A DNA stretch of 64,000 nt from GCA-2683135 sp964507445 (GTDB lineage: Bacteria > Planctomycetota > GCA-002687715): contig CAZDQF010000003.1 in the NCBI GenBank assembly GCA_964507445.1, positions 62,001 to 126,000 of the forward strand. Direction: 5' to 3'. The position numbers were made by a program, and so were the translations under genes. Shown piece after piece: positions 42,284 to 51,331 of the stretch; position 1 is the stretch's first letter; every line of letters begins with the position of its first letter. A model generated the notes under the pieces. The model saw nothing but the letters and a program-made list of their open reading frames with translations. It had not been told where the DNA came from and did no database searches.

Positions 42284-43314
42284 GATGCACCTTCTGCCTC
42301 GACGAGGCGCTGCGCCATGGCATGGAGGACCCGCTTGCGGTGAATCCGCCCCGCCTGGAGAATCCCATTGGAGATCGCGCGGGCGTCCGAACGTCCATGA
42401 CAGATCATGACCATACCATTGACGCCCAGGAGGGGCGCTCCACCCTGCTCACCCCAGTCCGCGTTGGACCGGAACCGCCTGAGCGCCTCCCGCACCGCGC
42501 CGTCGCTGCCTCCCGACTCGCCGTGACTTGAGAGGGATGCGTCCAGGACCCCCTGCACCTCCTTCATCCGCCGGGACACCACCTCGTAGAGGCCCTCCGC
42601 GGTCTTCAGGATGACGTTCCCGACGAAACCCTCGCAGACGATCACATCACACCGACCGTTGAAGACGTCGTTACCTTCCACGTTGCCGATGAAGTTCAGC
42701 TGCGTGTCGGCGAACAACCCGGCGGTCTCCTTGACCAGGCCGGTGCCCTTGCCTTCTTCCGACCCGATGTTCATGAGACCGATGGTCGGCCGCTCATGAC
42801 CGAACACGGCGCTTGAGTACAGCGACGCCATGATCCCGTAGTGGAAGAGATGAATGGGCTTGCAGTGGATGTTGGCGCCGGCGTCGCAGAGGATGCACTG
42901 CCCCTTGGCCGTGGGAAGCGGAACCGCGATTCCCGGGCGACGAACGTGGGGCAGTCGCTTGAGCACCGTCACTGCCGCGGTCACGGCGGCGGCGGTGTTA
43001 CCGGCGGCGACGAGGCCGTGGACCTCGTTGCTCTTTACGAGCTCGCACGCGCGACGTATGGAGCAGTTCTCTTTGCGATAGCCCAGGACCGCAGGGTCTC
43101 CTGAGCCCACCACGTCCGGCGCATGGACGATCTCGAGTCGCGCGTCGTCACCACCGCCGGCGTCCTCAAGCTCACGAAGCAGGTCCGGCTCGCGACCTAC
43201 CAGCACGACGCTGAGGTCGGAGTCTTCTGCCAACGCCTTGAGCGCACCGCGCACGGTCTCCCGGGGCGCGCGATCGCCCCCCATGGCGTCAAGGACTATA
43301 CGTGCGGCGGTCAT
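42280..43314 (-). CDS. plsX: Phosphate acyltransferase PlsX
   Basis: 344 residues. The N-terminal IVLDAMGGDRAPRETVRGAL, then VGSGDPAVLGYRKENCSIRR and CDAGANIHCKPIHLFHYGIM, VGNVILKTAEGLYEV are family hallmarks. It makes acyl-phosphate from acyl-ACP for the first step of phospholipid synthesis (PlsX/PlsY). It follows rpmF by 21 bases and overlaps fabH by four. Confidence 0.95.
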   Translation of the reverse strand: MTAARIVLDAMGGDRAPRETVRGALKALAEDSDLSVVLVGREPDLLRELEDAGGGDDARLEIVHAPDVVGSGDPAVLGYRKENCSIRRACELVKSNEVHGLVAAGNTAAAVTAAVTVLKRLPHVRRPGIAVPLPTAKGQCILCDAGANIHCKPIHLFHYGIMASLYSSAVFGHERPTIGLMNIGSEEGKGTGLVKETAGLFADTQLNFIGNVEGNDVFNGRCDVIVCEGFVGNVILKTAEGLYEVVSRRMKEVQGVLDASLSSHGESGGSDGAVREALRRFRSNADWGEQGGAPLLGVNGMVMICHGRSDARAISNGILQAGRIHRKRVLHAMAQRLVEAEGAS

Positions 43315-43335
43315 GCCAGGGGCAGGCAGCCGCGA

Positions 43336-43518
43336 TCAAAACTCGTCCATCTCGACGACGGCGCCACCTTTGTAGTGACCGCAGTTGTGGCAGACCCGAT
43401 GGGGCCGAATCGCCGCTCCGCAGTGACTGCAACGGGCCAGATGCAGGCGGCTCATCCCGTGATGGGAACGCCGCTGCCGCTTCTTCATCTTCGATGTCCG
43501 CTTCTTCGGGACCGCCAT
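43336..43518 (-). CDS. rpmF: 50S ribosomal protein L32
   Basis: 60 residues from ATG 43518: MAVPKKRTSKMKKRQRRSHH, then a zinc ribbon with CSHCG and CHNCG. L32 commonly heads the plsX-fab cluster, as here. The gene usually before it (yceD/DUF177) is not present upstream; instead there is a 246-base gap and recA. Confidence 0.95.
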   Translation of the reverse strand: MAVPKKRTSKMKKRQRRSHHGMSRLHLARCSHCGAAIRPHRVCHNCGHYKGGAVVEMDEF

Positions 43519-43715
43519 GATCCACCTCGCTGACCCTTGCCAAACAAGAGCTATACCTATGGGAACCAGCATCTTAGGTCCAAGCTCGGGGGTCGCAAGA
43601 CGGAACCTTGGACCTTCCATGGGACCTGCGCCGGCCATTGTGACAAAAAGCAGACCGGCGAAAACCTCTGGTTCCGCGGTTGCTCGAGTCCTCCCGGAAC
43701 GCGCTGAAACGAGCC
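43519..43715 (-). other. Leader/promoter region of the rpmF-fab cluster
   Basis: Non-coding and less G+C-rich than the surrounding genes. It must contain the cluster's promoter, but no -35/-10 pair at standard spacing stands out: TTGGAC and TATAGC on the minus strand are 22 bases apart. GAGGTGG shortly before ATG 43518 is the likely ribosome site. Confidence 0.4.
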
Positions 43716-43742
43716 CGGGCAGCGTCAGAAGTCCGCTGCCCG
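43716..43742 (-). terminator. Hairpin terminator after recA
   Basis: A perfect nine-base stem (43716-43724 with 43734-43742) with a nine-base loop lies 22 bases past the recA stop. Downstream on the minus strand is GGCTCGTTTC, a weak T run, so it is a good but not ideal intrinsic terminator. Confidence 0.6.
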
Positions 43743-43764
43743 AAACCTCATGCAACGATCAGCC

Positions 43765-44859
43765 TCAGGAAGCGGCGGCCTTCCGGGCACCACCCTTGGC
43801 CGCCGGCTGACGGCCCCCAGCCTCCTGAGCCTCGCGTTTCGCGGCCACCTTCTCCATGACCCCGGCCCGGATCCGGTCTGCCAATCCCTGGTCGCTCTTG
43901 ATCGCCTCCCGGGCCCGCTCACGCCCCTGTCCGAGGCGCTCTTCGCCCATGCTGAACCAGCTGCCGGTCTTGTCGACCACGCCTGCCTGGACCCCGAGGT
44001 CCAGCAGATCCCCGGCACAGGAGATCCCCTCGTTGTAGAGGATGTCGAACTCCACCACCCGGAATGGGGGCGCGATCTTGTTCTTCACCACCGTGACCTT
44101 GGTGCGGTTCCCCTTCACCTCGTCTCCGTCCTTGATCCTCCCGATCCGACGAATGTCCAGACGCACGGAGGAGTAGAACTTGAGCGCCCGACCACCGGTG
44201 GTGGTCTCCGGGCTGCCGAACATGACGCCGATCTTCTCGCGGATCTGGTTGATGAAGACGAGGCAGGTGCTGGACTTGGAGACCGCCGCGGTGAGCTTCC
44301 GTAGCGCTTGCGACATGAGCCGCGCCTGCAGCCCGACATGGGAGTCACCCATCTCCCCTTCCAGCTCCGCCTTGGGAACCAGAGCGGCGACGGAGTCGAT
44401 CACCAGGACGTCGATGGCGTTGGAGCGGATCAGCATCTCCGCGATCTCCAACGCCTGCTCACCGGTGTCCGGCTGGCTCACCAACAGGTTCTTGAAGTCC
44501 ACCCCGAGCTTACGCGCGTAGGAAGGGTCGAGGGCATGCTCGGCGTCGATGAACGCCGCAACGCCGCCCTCTCTCTGAGCGTTCGCAGCGAGATGGAGCG
44601 TCAGCGTCGTCTTACCAGAAGACTCCGGCCCGTAGATCTCGACGATGCGCCCCCGCGGCAACCCCTTGCCTCCCAGCGCGATATCGAGTGACAGCGCACC
44701 GGTAGGGATGCCCTTCCCCTCCTCGATGGAACTCTCTCCGAGACGCATGATCGCGCCCTTACCGAACTGCTTCTCGATGGAGGTCAGCGCGAACTTGAGG
44801 GACTGCTCCTTCGCCGCCCGCTCCTTGTCCGCTGCGCCTGCCTTCTCTGTCTTGGCCAT
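43765..44859 (-). CDS. recA: Recombinase A
   Basis: 364 residues from ATG 44859 (AAAGGAT upstream). Walker A GPESSGKT (77-84), then FIDAEHALDPSYA, LLVSQPDTGEQALEI, VLVIDSVAALVPKAE, and the L2-region marks IREKIGVMFGSPETTTGG. The C-terminal tail is Lys/Ala-rich. It performs strand exchange and SOS co-protease activity. A 156-base gap precedes it; I see no clear LexA-type operator there of either the CTGT-N8-ACAG or the GAAC-N4-GTTC type. Confidence 0.98.
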   Translation of the reverse strand: MAKTEKAGAADKERAAKEQSLKFALTSIEKQFGKGAIMRLGESSIEEGKGIPTGALSLDIALGGKGLPRGRIVEIYGPESSGKTTLTLHLAANAQREGGVAAFIDAEHALDPSYARKLGVDFKNLLVSQPDTGEQALEIAEMLIRSNAIDVLVIDSVAALVPKAELEGEMGDSHVGLQARLMSQALRKLTAAVSKSSTCLVFINQIREKIGVMFGSPETTTGGRALKFYSSVRLDIRRIGRIKDGDEVKGNRTKVTVVKNKIAPPFRVVEFDILYNEGISCAGDLLDLGVQAGVVDKTGSWFSMGEERLGQGRERAREAIKSDQGLADRIRAGVMEKVAAKREAQEAGGRQPAAKGGARKAAAS

Positions 44860-45015
44860 CGTCGATCCTTTCCCCTCTGTCATGCGATGCCCGCACGACC
44901 CAACCACTGCGGCCTCGAGCGGCCCCACCCGGCAACGGCGCGCATGATATCGACGAGCAGGGACACTGGGAAGAACAAAACCCAAACATCGTCCCAAGCC
45001 ATTGACATAAAACGA

Positions 45016-45603
45016 CTAATGCCTGGAGCCTGACAGGGTGAAGCGCTGCAGCGGCTCGTAGGCGATCCCCTGGCGGTCACGCACGCTCTCGAACAAGGTC
45101 AGGTGCGCCGCGGAGAAGTGACCGAACTCACGTCGGACCGCGGGCCCCATGCGCTCCGTCAGCGCGTCACCACGCTCCGGCCCCCGGGCCCGCCCCAGGG
45201 TGATGTGAGGCTCGAAGCTCCGCTTCTCCGCTCGCACACGCTGTCCAGCCAGGGCCTGCTTGAGGTCCTGATGAACAGACGCCAGCGCACCGTCCCGGCC
45301 CTCCGCGTCCTTGACGCCGCACCAGACCACCCGCGGCGCCCCGGTGCGCGGGTCCGGGGCTGAACCCAGACCGCACGCAACCAGTCGGAGCGGACCATGC
45401 CGACACGCCACGTCCCGCAGCACCGGGTCCAGTTCGAGGAGCTCCACGTCCTCCACTTCCCCCAGGAAGCTGAGGGTGACATGGAAGTTCTCGGGCTTCA
45501 CCCAGGACACCGGGGCCCCCACCAGCCGGAGACGGTCCCCTTCCTCCGACAACCGCTGCCGCAGCTTCGCAGGAAGCTCCAGGGCGACGAAGGTGCGAGC
45601 CAT
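45016..45603 (-). CDS. thpR: RNA 2',3'-cyclic phosphodiesterase
   Basis: 195 residues, 2H phosphoesterase. The two HxTx motifs are NFHVTLSFLG (about 40-49) and PHITLGRARG (about 130-139). LigT/ThpR enzymes open 2',3'-cyclic phosphates; the in vivo substrate is unsettled. It starts two bases after the upstream DUF4026 gene's stop and sits before recA, a neighbourhood also seen in other bacteria where thpR is near recA or cinA. Confidence 0.9.
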   Translation of the reverse strand: MARTFVALELPAKLRQRLSEEGDRLRLVGAPVSWVKPENFHVTLSFLGEVEDVELLELDPVLRDVACRHGPLRLVACGLGSAPDPRTGAPRVVWCGVKDAEGRDGALASVHQDLKQALAGQRVRAEKRSFEPHITLGRARGPERGDALTERMGPAVRREFGHFSAAHLTLFESVRDRQGIAYEPLQRFTLSGSRH

Positions 45604-45605
45604 TG

Positions 45606-46883
45606 TCAGAGGGGGTCCTCTAACAACCCCCCGGCGAGCTCCGGATCGTAGGACCCTTGCGGCGTCACGATCAGCCAGTCCGTGAGTCGGTCCAGGGGAT
45701 GCCAGACCTGCTCCCCCGACTTCAGATGAGGGACGTCCACGGGCTCACTGATCAGCCGCCCGTGGACACGACCGGGTCGGAGTTCAAGCACCTCGAACCA
45801 CAGGTGCTCCCGGGAGCCGCACGACGGCTGCTCGTAGGCCATCTTCACATGGAAGGACCAGTCGAGGCCTCGATGCATGGCGAACAACTGCCCGAAGGTC
45901 CCCCACCGAGCCAGCGACAAGGTGCGCTGCCTCTCGGTCTCATCACGCGACTTGTAGAGGGTGCTCGAGCGCTGCATGCGGACGAGGGCGTCCACGGGGG
46001 GCTCGTCGCGAGTGGCGTCCAGCAGGACCATACGATCCCCCGCATGATCGGCCATCTCACCCGTCCGGTCGTCCAGACCTCCGGGGACGCTGGAGGGGAA
46101 CGCCGGCATGGCCTCGGTCAGCGAGGCGAGCCTCAGGGTCAAGCCCTCTCCCAGCTCGATGCGGCCGTCTTCGCCCACCTGCATCCCCGCCAACAACGCG
46201 TCGACCACCGCATGGAGCATCTCCTCTCCGTCGTCGAGGCACTCCGGGGGCAGCCCCACGAGGTCCAGGTCCGGCACGCCGGTGCGGAGCAACCCGTGGG
46301 TGTGGAGCCATACGGCGCCCTGGGCCTGCTTCGCGTGGGTGGCGTACAGGGTCCCGGCCCTGGGCGGGACGGGGCAGGCGCACAGGTCACGGACCTCCTG
46401 GCCCGACCGCATGATGAGGGCGTTGTCATCGTAGACGCCCACGAGCCCCGGGACCGCCACCTCGGAGATGAACCGAAGCTGCTCCTGGAAGCTGGCTTGC
46501 GGGGCGTCCACATCCAGCCGGGTCTCGACACCGATCAACCAGCGGCAATTCCGGGCCGCCTCGTAGTCCACCGGAGGCAACGCGCTGCGCAGGAACTCAT
46601 CCGAAAGGTCGCCTCGCGACTCCGCCCAGACCAGGTATTCGCCCCTCGCAGCGCCCCCTGCTCCGGACACCCGCCAGGTCACGCCCCAGATCAGCTCCTC
46701 GGAGGGCTCCAGCTCCTCGAGCTCCTCGACCTCGTCGTAGCAGGCGGCGAGGGCCAGACGGATCTCCTCCCTGAGGGGCATCTCGGACTCCGGCCACACC
46801 ACGAACATCGTGGAGTATTCCGGGCTATGGGACTCAGGGGCAGGCCCGCGGCCGGCGGGCTCGGGACGACGTGACGGATCCAT
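45606..46883 (-). CDS. DUF4026/DUF2314 domain protein
   Basis: 425 residues, or 400 if the in-frame ATG at 46808 is used. The central region (QEQLRFISEVAVPGLVGVYD, GAVWLHTHGLLRTGVPDLDL) matches my memory of DUF4026, and the end (LWFEVLELRPGRVHGRLISE, VWHPLDRLTDWLIVTPQG) of DUF2314. Both are found together in uncharacterised cytoplasmic proteins. No catalytic site is recognised. It lies 25 bases after mltA and two bases before thpR, so it is likely on one transcript with both. Confidence 0.75.
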   Translation of the reverse strand: MDPSRRPEPAGRGPAPESHSPEYSTMFVVWPESEMPLREEIRLALAACYDEVEELEELEPSEELIWGVTWRVSGAGGAARGEYLVWAESRGDLSDEFLRSALPPVDYEAARNCRWLIGVETRLDVDAPQASFQEQLRFISEVAVPGLVGVYDDNALIMRSGQEVRDLCACPVPPRAGTLYATHAKQAQGAVWLHTHGLLRTGVPDLDLVGLPPECLDDGEEMLHAVVDALLAGMQVGEDGRIELGEGLTLRLASLTEAMPAFPSSVPGGLDDRTGEMADHAGDRMVLLDATRDEPPVDALVRMQRSSTLYKSRDETERQRTLSLARWGTFGQLFAMHRGLDWSFHVKMAYEQPSCGSREHLWFEVLELRPGRVHGRLISEPVDVPHLKSGEQVWHPLDRLTDWLIVTPQGSYDPELAGGLLEDPL

Positions 46884-46908
46884 GGGCGTGAAGCGTCGAG
46901 CCTACCAA

Positions 46909-48141
46909 CTACTGCGGCTTCACGAACAGGTAGAACATCTGCCCCACCTCCCGTGTGTAGCCGGCGAGCCGCTCCGCCTCATCACCCGTGCCGATGAACA
47001 GGTCGCAGCGACCCGCGGACCGGATCGCCCCTCCCGTGTCCTGATCCAGGGTCAGATAGGTGGCTTGGCGACGCACCACCTGACTCGGATCGGACGGATC
47101 GGCGAAGGGCAGGGAGGTCACCACCACGCAGGGGCCACCCCGCGGGAACACGCTCTTGTCCGTAGCGATGCTGTGGTACGGCGTCACCTTGGCGCCGATG
47201 CTCCCGAAGGGCCCCGGCTCCCGCTCCGTGAAGAACACGTAGGACTCGTTATGGGAGAGCACCCGTTCCACCTCGGACGGGTTGTCTCTGAAGTAGCGCT
47301 TGAGGGTCGTCAGGGAGAGCTCACTGTCCTCGATCCTCCCCTCCTCCACCAAGCGCAGTCCGATGCTGCGATAGGGGCGGTCCGTCTTCCCCGCGTAACC
47401 GATGCAGAGCTGCTCCCCGGTCGGGAGGTTGACCCGAGCGGACCCCTGCACGTGGGCGATGTAGACCTCGAACGGATCCTCCAGGTAGACGATCTCCAGG
47501 CCGTCGAGATGTCCGTTGGCGTGCAGCTCTGACCGTGAGAAGTACGGCACGACGTTCCCGTCAGGCAGACGCCGCCCCACCGGAGTCCCGTCAGCCTCCT
47601 TCACGAGATCGGCGGGCAACCCGTACAGGGCATGCCGGTAGGTGCCGTCCGGGGTCTTCCTGCCGTCGAAGATGGGCTCGCAGTAGGCGGTGAAGAGCAC
47701 CTCCCCGGAGCCGTCCCATCCGCGGGATCGATAGAAGTCGAAGGAGAGCAGGCAGCGGCCCTGGAACTCCTCGGCGGACTCGCTCCGCACGAGCGCGTCG
47801 CGGAGCACCTCGAGGGTGCGGATCTGGTCCCCGTGGGTGATGTCCCGATCGTTGGTCGGGTGAGGGAACCACTGGGTCGAGGACGGCTTGGAGAAGTAGG
47901 CGAGGCTCTCATCGAGGGCCTCGAGGGCCCGGTCCCTTTGGACGAACGTCGGGCGCATGTCTGGTATCTGGGCAGGATCCGTGACCCGCTCCAGGGCCGG
48001 CACGCCCTCAGGCAACGGACGGGCGAAGTCCTTCCCCTCCTCGACCACCTCCGGATCGCTGGCGCAGGCGCCGAGCATGAGGAGGACCAGCACGACCGGG
48101 GACCGCACAGCGTCCCGGGCCAGAGCGATACGACTTTGCAT
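46909..48141 (-). CDS. mltA: Membrane-bound lytic murein transglycosylase A (MltA) lipoprotein
   Basis: 410 residues from ATG 48141, with GGGAG eight bases upstream. The signal ends in a lipobox, LGAC (about 26), so this is a lipoprotein. Family marks: LLSFDFYRSRGWDGSGEVLF, FTAYCEPIFDG, ALYGLP, and the 3D-type domain with LTLDQDTGGAIRSAGRCDLF and FIGTGDEAERLAG near the end, which supply the catalytic Asp. It cleaves peptidoglycan glycan strands with 1,6-anhydro ends. It is divergent from the amidohydrolase operon. Confidence 0.9.
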   Translation of the reverse strand: MQSRIALARDAVRSPVVLVLLMLGACASDPEVVEEGKDFARPLPEGVPALERVTDPAQIPDMRPTFVQRDRALEALDESLAYFSKPSSTQWFPHPTNDRDITHGDQIRTLEVLRDALVRSESAEEFQGRCLLSFDFYRSRGWDGSGEVLFTAYCEPIFDGRKTPDGTYRHALYGLPADLVKEADGTPVGRRLPDGNVVPYFSRSELHANGHLDGLEIVYLEDPFEVYIAHVQGSARVNLPTGEQLCIGYAGKTDRPYRSIGLRLVEEGRIEDSELSLTTLKRYFRDNPSEVERVLSHNESYVFFTEREPGPFGSIGAKVTPYHSIATDKSVFPRGGPCVVVTSLPFADPSDPSQVVRRQATYLTLDQDTGGAIRSAGRCDLFIGTGDEAERLAGYTREVGQMFYLFVKPQ

Positions 48142-48199
48142 GGCGAGGGCTCCCACGGCGCCACGCGGGCCCTCTCCCGCCGCGGCAATCCGCCCGTCG

Positions 48200-48230
48200 G
48201 CATCCTACCAGGGTGGGAGTAGTAGGATGC
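48200..48230. promoter_or_regulatory. Inverted repeat upstream of the amidohydrolase operon
   Basis: A perfect nine-base inverted repeat, GCATCCTAC (48200-48208) and GTAGGATGC (48222-48230), with half-site centres 22 bases apart, about two helical turns. It lies between divergent mltA and the first amidohydrolase gene, 54 bases before the latter's ATG. It could be an operator for a dimeric regulator or a leader hairpin. Confidence 0.45.
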
Positions 48231-48284
48231 GGGGCGTCAGCCGGCCTCGGCTCACCGAGGCGATGGCCGGCAGGAGGAACGCCC

Positions 48285-50051
48285 ATGACCGCAAAGCTGC
48301 CGATCGTTCTGGCCGCGGCCCTGCTCTGGGCCCCCGTGACGGCCCAGGAGCACAAGCCCTCGCTCTCCGGGTGTCATGCCATCGTAGGGGTGACGCTCAT
48401 CAAGAGCCCGGGGGACGTCGTTGAAGGCGCCACCATCGTGATCCGCGACGGGCTCATCACCGCCGCGGACCGCGGAGTCTCCGTACCCGACGACGCCGAG
48501 GTCCTCGACGGTGGAACGCTCACCGTCACCGCGGGATTCACGGCGGTGGGACCCGAGCTGGGCGCGGCTCCGCCCAGCCCCGAGCGCAAGCAACCGGACG
48601 ACGTCACCGCCGCCCCTCACGATCGGGGGCGTATGGGCATGACGCCTCAGCGCCGGGTCGGGCACGCGCTCAAGGCGGAGGAGGACCCGCTCCCGGGCAA
48701 ACCCTGGCTCAAGCAAGGGGTCACCTCCCTCATCGTGCACCCCAAGGGTCGCCTGGTACCGGGCACCGCGGCGGTGGTCAGCACGGCCCCCGGTCCCGGC
48801 CCCGATCGTCTCATCAAGGAAGACGCGGGCGTCGTGCTGACCTTCAGCGGCGGACGGGGCTCCTACCCCGGGAGCCTCATGGGCATGGTGGCGGCCATCC
48901 GCCAGATGTTCCTCGACGCCGACAGGCTGAAGACCTGGCGGTCCCGGTTCGAGGCGAACCCGCGCGGCATTCCCTCGCCGCCCTACCAGGAGGACCTGCT
49001 GGCCGTCATCCCCACCCTCGGGGGCCAGGCCCCGACCCTGTTCCACTGCAATCGCTCAGGGGACGTGCGCCGCGCCCTGAACATCTCCCGGGAGTTCGAC
49101 CTGAGACCATGGGTCCGCGGCGGCGCCGACCTCGGCAAGTCCGTGGACCGGGTCGCCACGGCCAAGGCCGTCGCCCTGCTGGAGGTGCCGGTGAAGAAGC
49201 CTGCCTACAAGGCGAACCAGCAGTGGCTTGAGGACGGCCTCTCGGCGGACGCTCCGGCCGCCCGCGACGACAGCGACGAACGCCCCGTGGCCGTCAAGGA
49301 GAGCAGCGGGACGGAGACCCCCGCACCGACCACGGAGGACGTCTACATCCAGGAAGCCCGGGCGCTCCGGGTCACCAAGGAGCGCGAGGACCTGCGGCCG
49401 CACGTCACCGCCGGCGCCGCCCTGGCTGACCGGGGTGTGCCGCTGCTCATGGCCGCGTCCAAGCCCGACAGGTTCATGGATCATGTCCGCACCCAGGTCC
49501 GCTTCGGACTCGCCCACGATCACGGGCTGGCGTCCCTGACCACGGGCCCCGCCGCCGCCGTGGGGTTGGGACGCTCCATGGGGCGGGTCGAGGCCGGGTT
49601 CCGCGCCGACCTGGTGGTCACCCGCGGGCATCCTCTGGAGGACGGGGTCGTCGCTCACGTGTTCTGCCGCGGCGAACGATTCGACCTGCCAGTGAAGAAG
49701 AAGAAGGGAGCCCCGGACGCCGACGGCGAGCAGCCCGACGGGAGCCCCCTCGTGGGTAAGTGGACCGTCGAAGTAGAGGGCCGGCAGTCGGGCGACGCGA
49801 CGCTCACCATAGAGCAGGGAGACGACGGCCTGAGCGGCGTCTACGAGACCGGGTTCGGCGAAGGGCAGGTCCAGTCCGTCGAGGTGAAGGACGACGACGT
49901 GACCATCGTCTGCACCTTCTCCCGCGAGGAGTTCGAGATGGAGATCACGTTCGAAGGCACCCTCAGCAAGGACCGCAAGACCGTGGAGGGGGAGATGAAG
50001 CTCGGCCAGTTCGGAGCCAGGCCGTTCAAAGCGACGAAGGGAGGAGAGTGA
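48285..50051 (+). CDS. Secreted amidohydrolase-fold protein without metal motif, with C-terminal beta-barrel-like domain
   Basis: 588 residues from ATG 48285, preceded by AGGAGG. Signal peptide ends VTA with mature QEH. The amidohydrolase layout is recognisable (GATIVIRDGLITAAD, then TVTAGFTAVGP), but the metal-binding HxH after GF is missing: 84-90 read GFTAVGP. A second conserved position reads LFHCNRSGD. GRVEAGFRADLVVTRGHPLE is the typical family end. Residues about 485-588 (VGKWTVEVEG to RPFKATKGG) form an extra lipocalin-like domain. Probably a pseudoenzyme partner of the next product. Its TGA overlaps the next ATG (TGATG). Confidence 0.75.
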   Translation: MTAKLPIVLAAALLWAPVTAQEHKPSLSGCHAIVGVTLIKSPGDVVEGATIVIRDGLITAADRGVSVPDDAEVLDGGTLTVTAGFTAVGPELGAAPPSPERKQPDDVTAAPHDRGRMGMTPQRRVGHALKAEEDPLPGKPWLKQGVTSLIVHPKGRLVPGTAAVVSTAPGPGPDRLIKEDAGVVLTFSGGRGSYPGSLMGMVAAIRQMFLDADRLKTWRSRFEANPRGIPSPPYQEDLLAVIPTLGGQAPTLFHCNRSGDVRRALNISREFDLRPWVRGGADLGKSVDRVATAKAVALLEVPVKKPAYKANQQWLEDGLSADAPAARDDSDERPVAVKESSGTETPAPTTEDVYIQEARALRVTKEREDLRPHVTAGAALADRGVPLLMAASKPDRFMDHVRTQVRFGLAHDHGLASLTTGPAAAVGLGRSMGRVEAGFRADLVVTRGHPLEDGVVAHVFCRGERFDLPVKKKKGAPDADGEQPDGSPLVGKWTVEVEGRQSGDATLTIEQGDDGLSGVYETGFGEGQVQSVEVKDDDVTIVCTFSREEFEMEITFEGTLSKDRKTVEGEMKLGQFGARPFKATKGGE

Positions 50052-51331
50052 TGATGCGGCTCCTTATGGCGGTGCTGGCCTGCACCGTGACCGTCCACGG
50101 ACAGGACGTGTTCATCCACCGGGCCGCGGTCGTGCACACGGCCCTCGGCGCTCCCCTCCAGGACACCTCCATCCTCGTAAGAGGAGGCAAGATCGTCGCC
50201 ATGGGTAGCGACCTGACGGCACCGGACGGCGTCAGGGTCATCGACGCCGCGGGGCTCCATGTCTCCCCCGGCACCATCGACGCCCACAGTCACATCGCCG
50301 CCAGCGGCGGGGTCAACGAGAGCAGCCACTCCATCACCTGCGAGGTGCGCATCGAAGACATCCTCGACCCGGAGAGCACCGCCATCTACCGCGCCCTCGC
50401 CGGCGGATGCACGGCGGCGCACGTCATGCACGGGAGCGCCAACGTCATCGGCGGGCAGAACTGCACCATCAAGCTCAAGTGGAAGCGCCCGGCGGAGGAG
50501 ATGGTGGTGGCGGACGCCCCGAGGACGGTGAAGTTCGCCCTCGGCGAGAACCCCAAGCGCTCCAACTCTCGCGGCGGGAGGCGCGGACCACGCCGCTTCC
50601 CGACCAGCCGCATGGGGGTCGAGGCGCTGCTGCATCAGGCCTTCGAATCCGCCAAGGAGTACCGGGCGGCGTGGGCGGCGTTCCGCGAGAAGGAGAAGGC
50701 CGGCGTCAACGCCGTGCCCCCCCGCAAGGACCTGCGCAAGGAGGCCCTCGTGGACATCCTCGAGGGCCGCCTCAAGGTGCACAGCCACTGCTACCGCGCG
50801 GACGAGATCCTGATGCTCCTGGAGCTGGCGGACCGGTTCGGGTTCAAGATCTCGACCCTCCACCACGTCCTGGAGGGCTACAAGGTGGCCGAGGAGATCG
50901 CCGCCCACGGTGCCGGCGGCGCCACGTTCACGGACTGGTGGGGCTACAAGGTGGAGGCCTATGACGCCGTCCCCCACAACGCCGCGATCATGCATCGGCA
51001 CGGCGTGCTGATGAGCATCAAGTCCGACTCCGGGGACCACATCCGCCGCCTCAACACCGAGGCCGCCAAGGCCGTCAAGTACGGCGGCCTGTCGCCCCTC
51101 GAGGCCCTGCAACTGGTGACCCTGAACCCTGCCCGGCAGCTCGGCATCGACCACCGGACCGGCTCCCTCAAGGTCGGCCACGACGCGGACATCGCCATCT
51201 GGAGCGGCGACCCGCTGAGCACCCTGACCCGCTGCGAGATGACCCTCGTGGACGGCGAGGTGTTCTTCGATCGAGCGCGGGACCTGGAGAAGCGGACCGG
51301 GCATCAGCTGGCCCTGGAAGGAGGGAGATGA
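50051..51331 (+). CDS. Secreted metal-dependent amidohydrolase (HxH intact)
   Basis: 426 residues from ATG 50051, with GGAGGAG just upstream. Signal peptide ends VHG with mature QDV. The metal motif HSH (79-81) follows VSPGTIDA, a further HSHCYRADEI (about 241-250), STLHHV (about 273) and an Asp in KSDSGDH (about 325) complete a binuclear-type site. The imidazolonepropionase-like family hydrolyses cyclic amides or peptides; substrate unknown. It is flanked by, and translationally coupled to, two paralogues that lack the HxH. Confidence 0.85.
   Translation: MMRLLMAVLACTVTVHGQDVFIHRAAVVHTALGAPLQDTSILVRGGKIVAMGSDLTAPDGVRVIDAAGLHVSPGTIDAHSHIAASGGVNESSHSITCEVRIEDILDPESTAIYRALAGGCTAAHVMHGSANVIGGQNCTIKLKWKRPAEEMVVADAPRTVKFALGENPKRSNSRGGRRGPRRFPTSRMGVEALLHQAFESAKEYRAAWAAFREKEKAGVNAVPPRKDLRKEALVDILEGRLKVHSHCYRADEILMLLELADRFGFKISTLHHVLEGYKVAEEIAAHGAGGATFTDWWGYKVEAYDAVPHNAAIMHRHGVLMSIKSDSGDHIRRLNTEAAKAVKYGGLSPLEALQLVTLNPARQLGIDHRTGSLKVGHDADIAIWSGDPLSTLTRCEMTLVDGEVFFDRARDLEKRTGHQLALEGGR

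Noticed and set aside
45002..45007. A perfect TTGACA on the plus strand between thpR and recA
   Set aside because: No -10 element lies 15-19 bases downstream and both neighbours are on the minus strand.
44860..45015. Possible LexA/SOS box in front of recA
   Set aside because: GAAC and similar half-sites occur singly; no properly spaced inverted pair was found.
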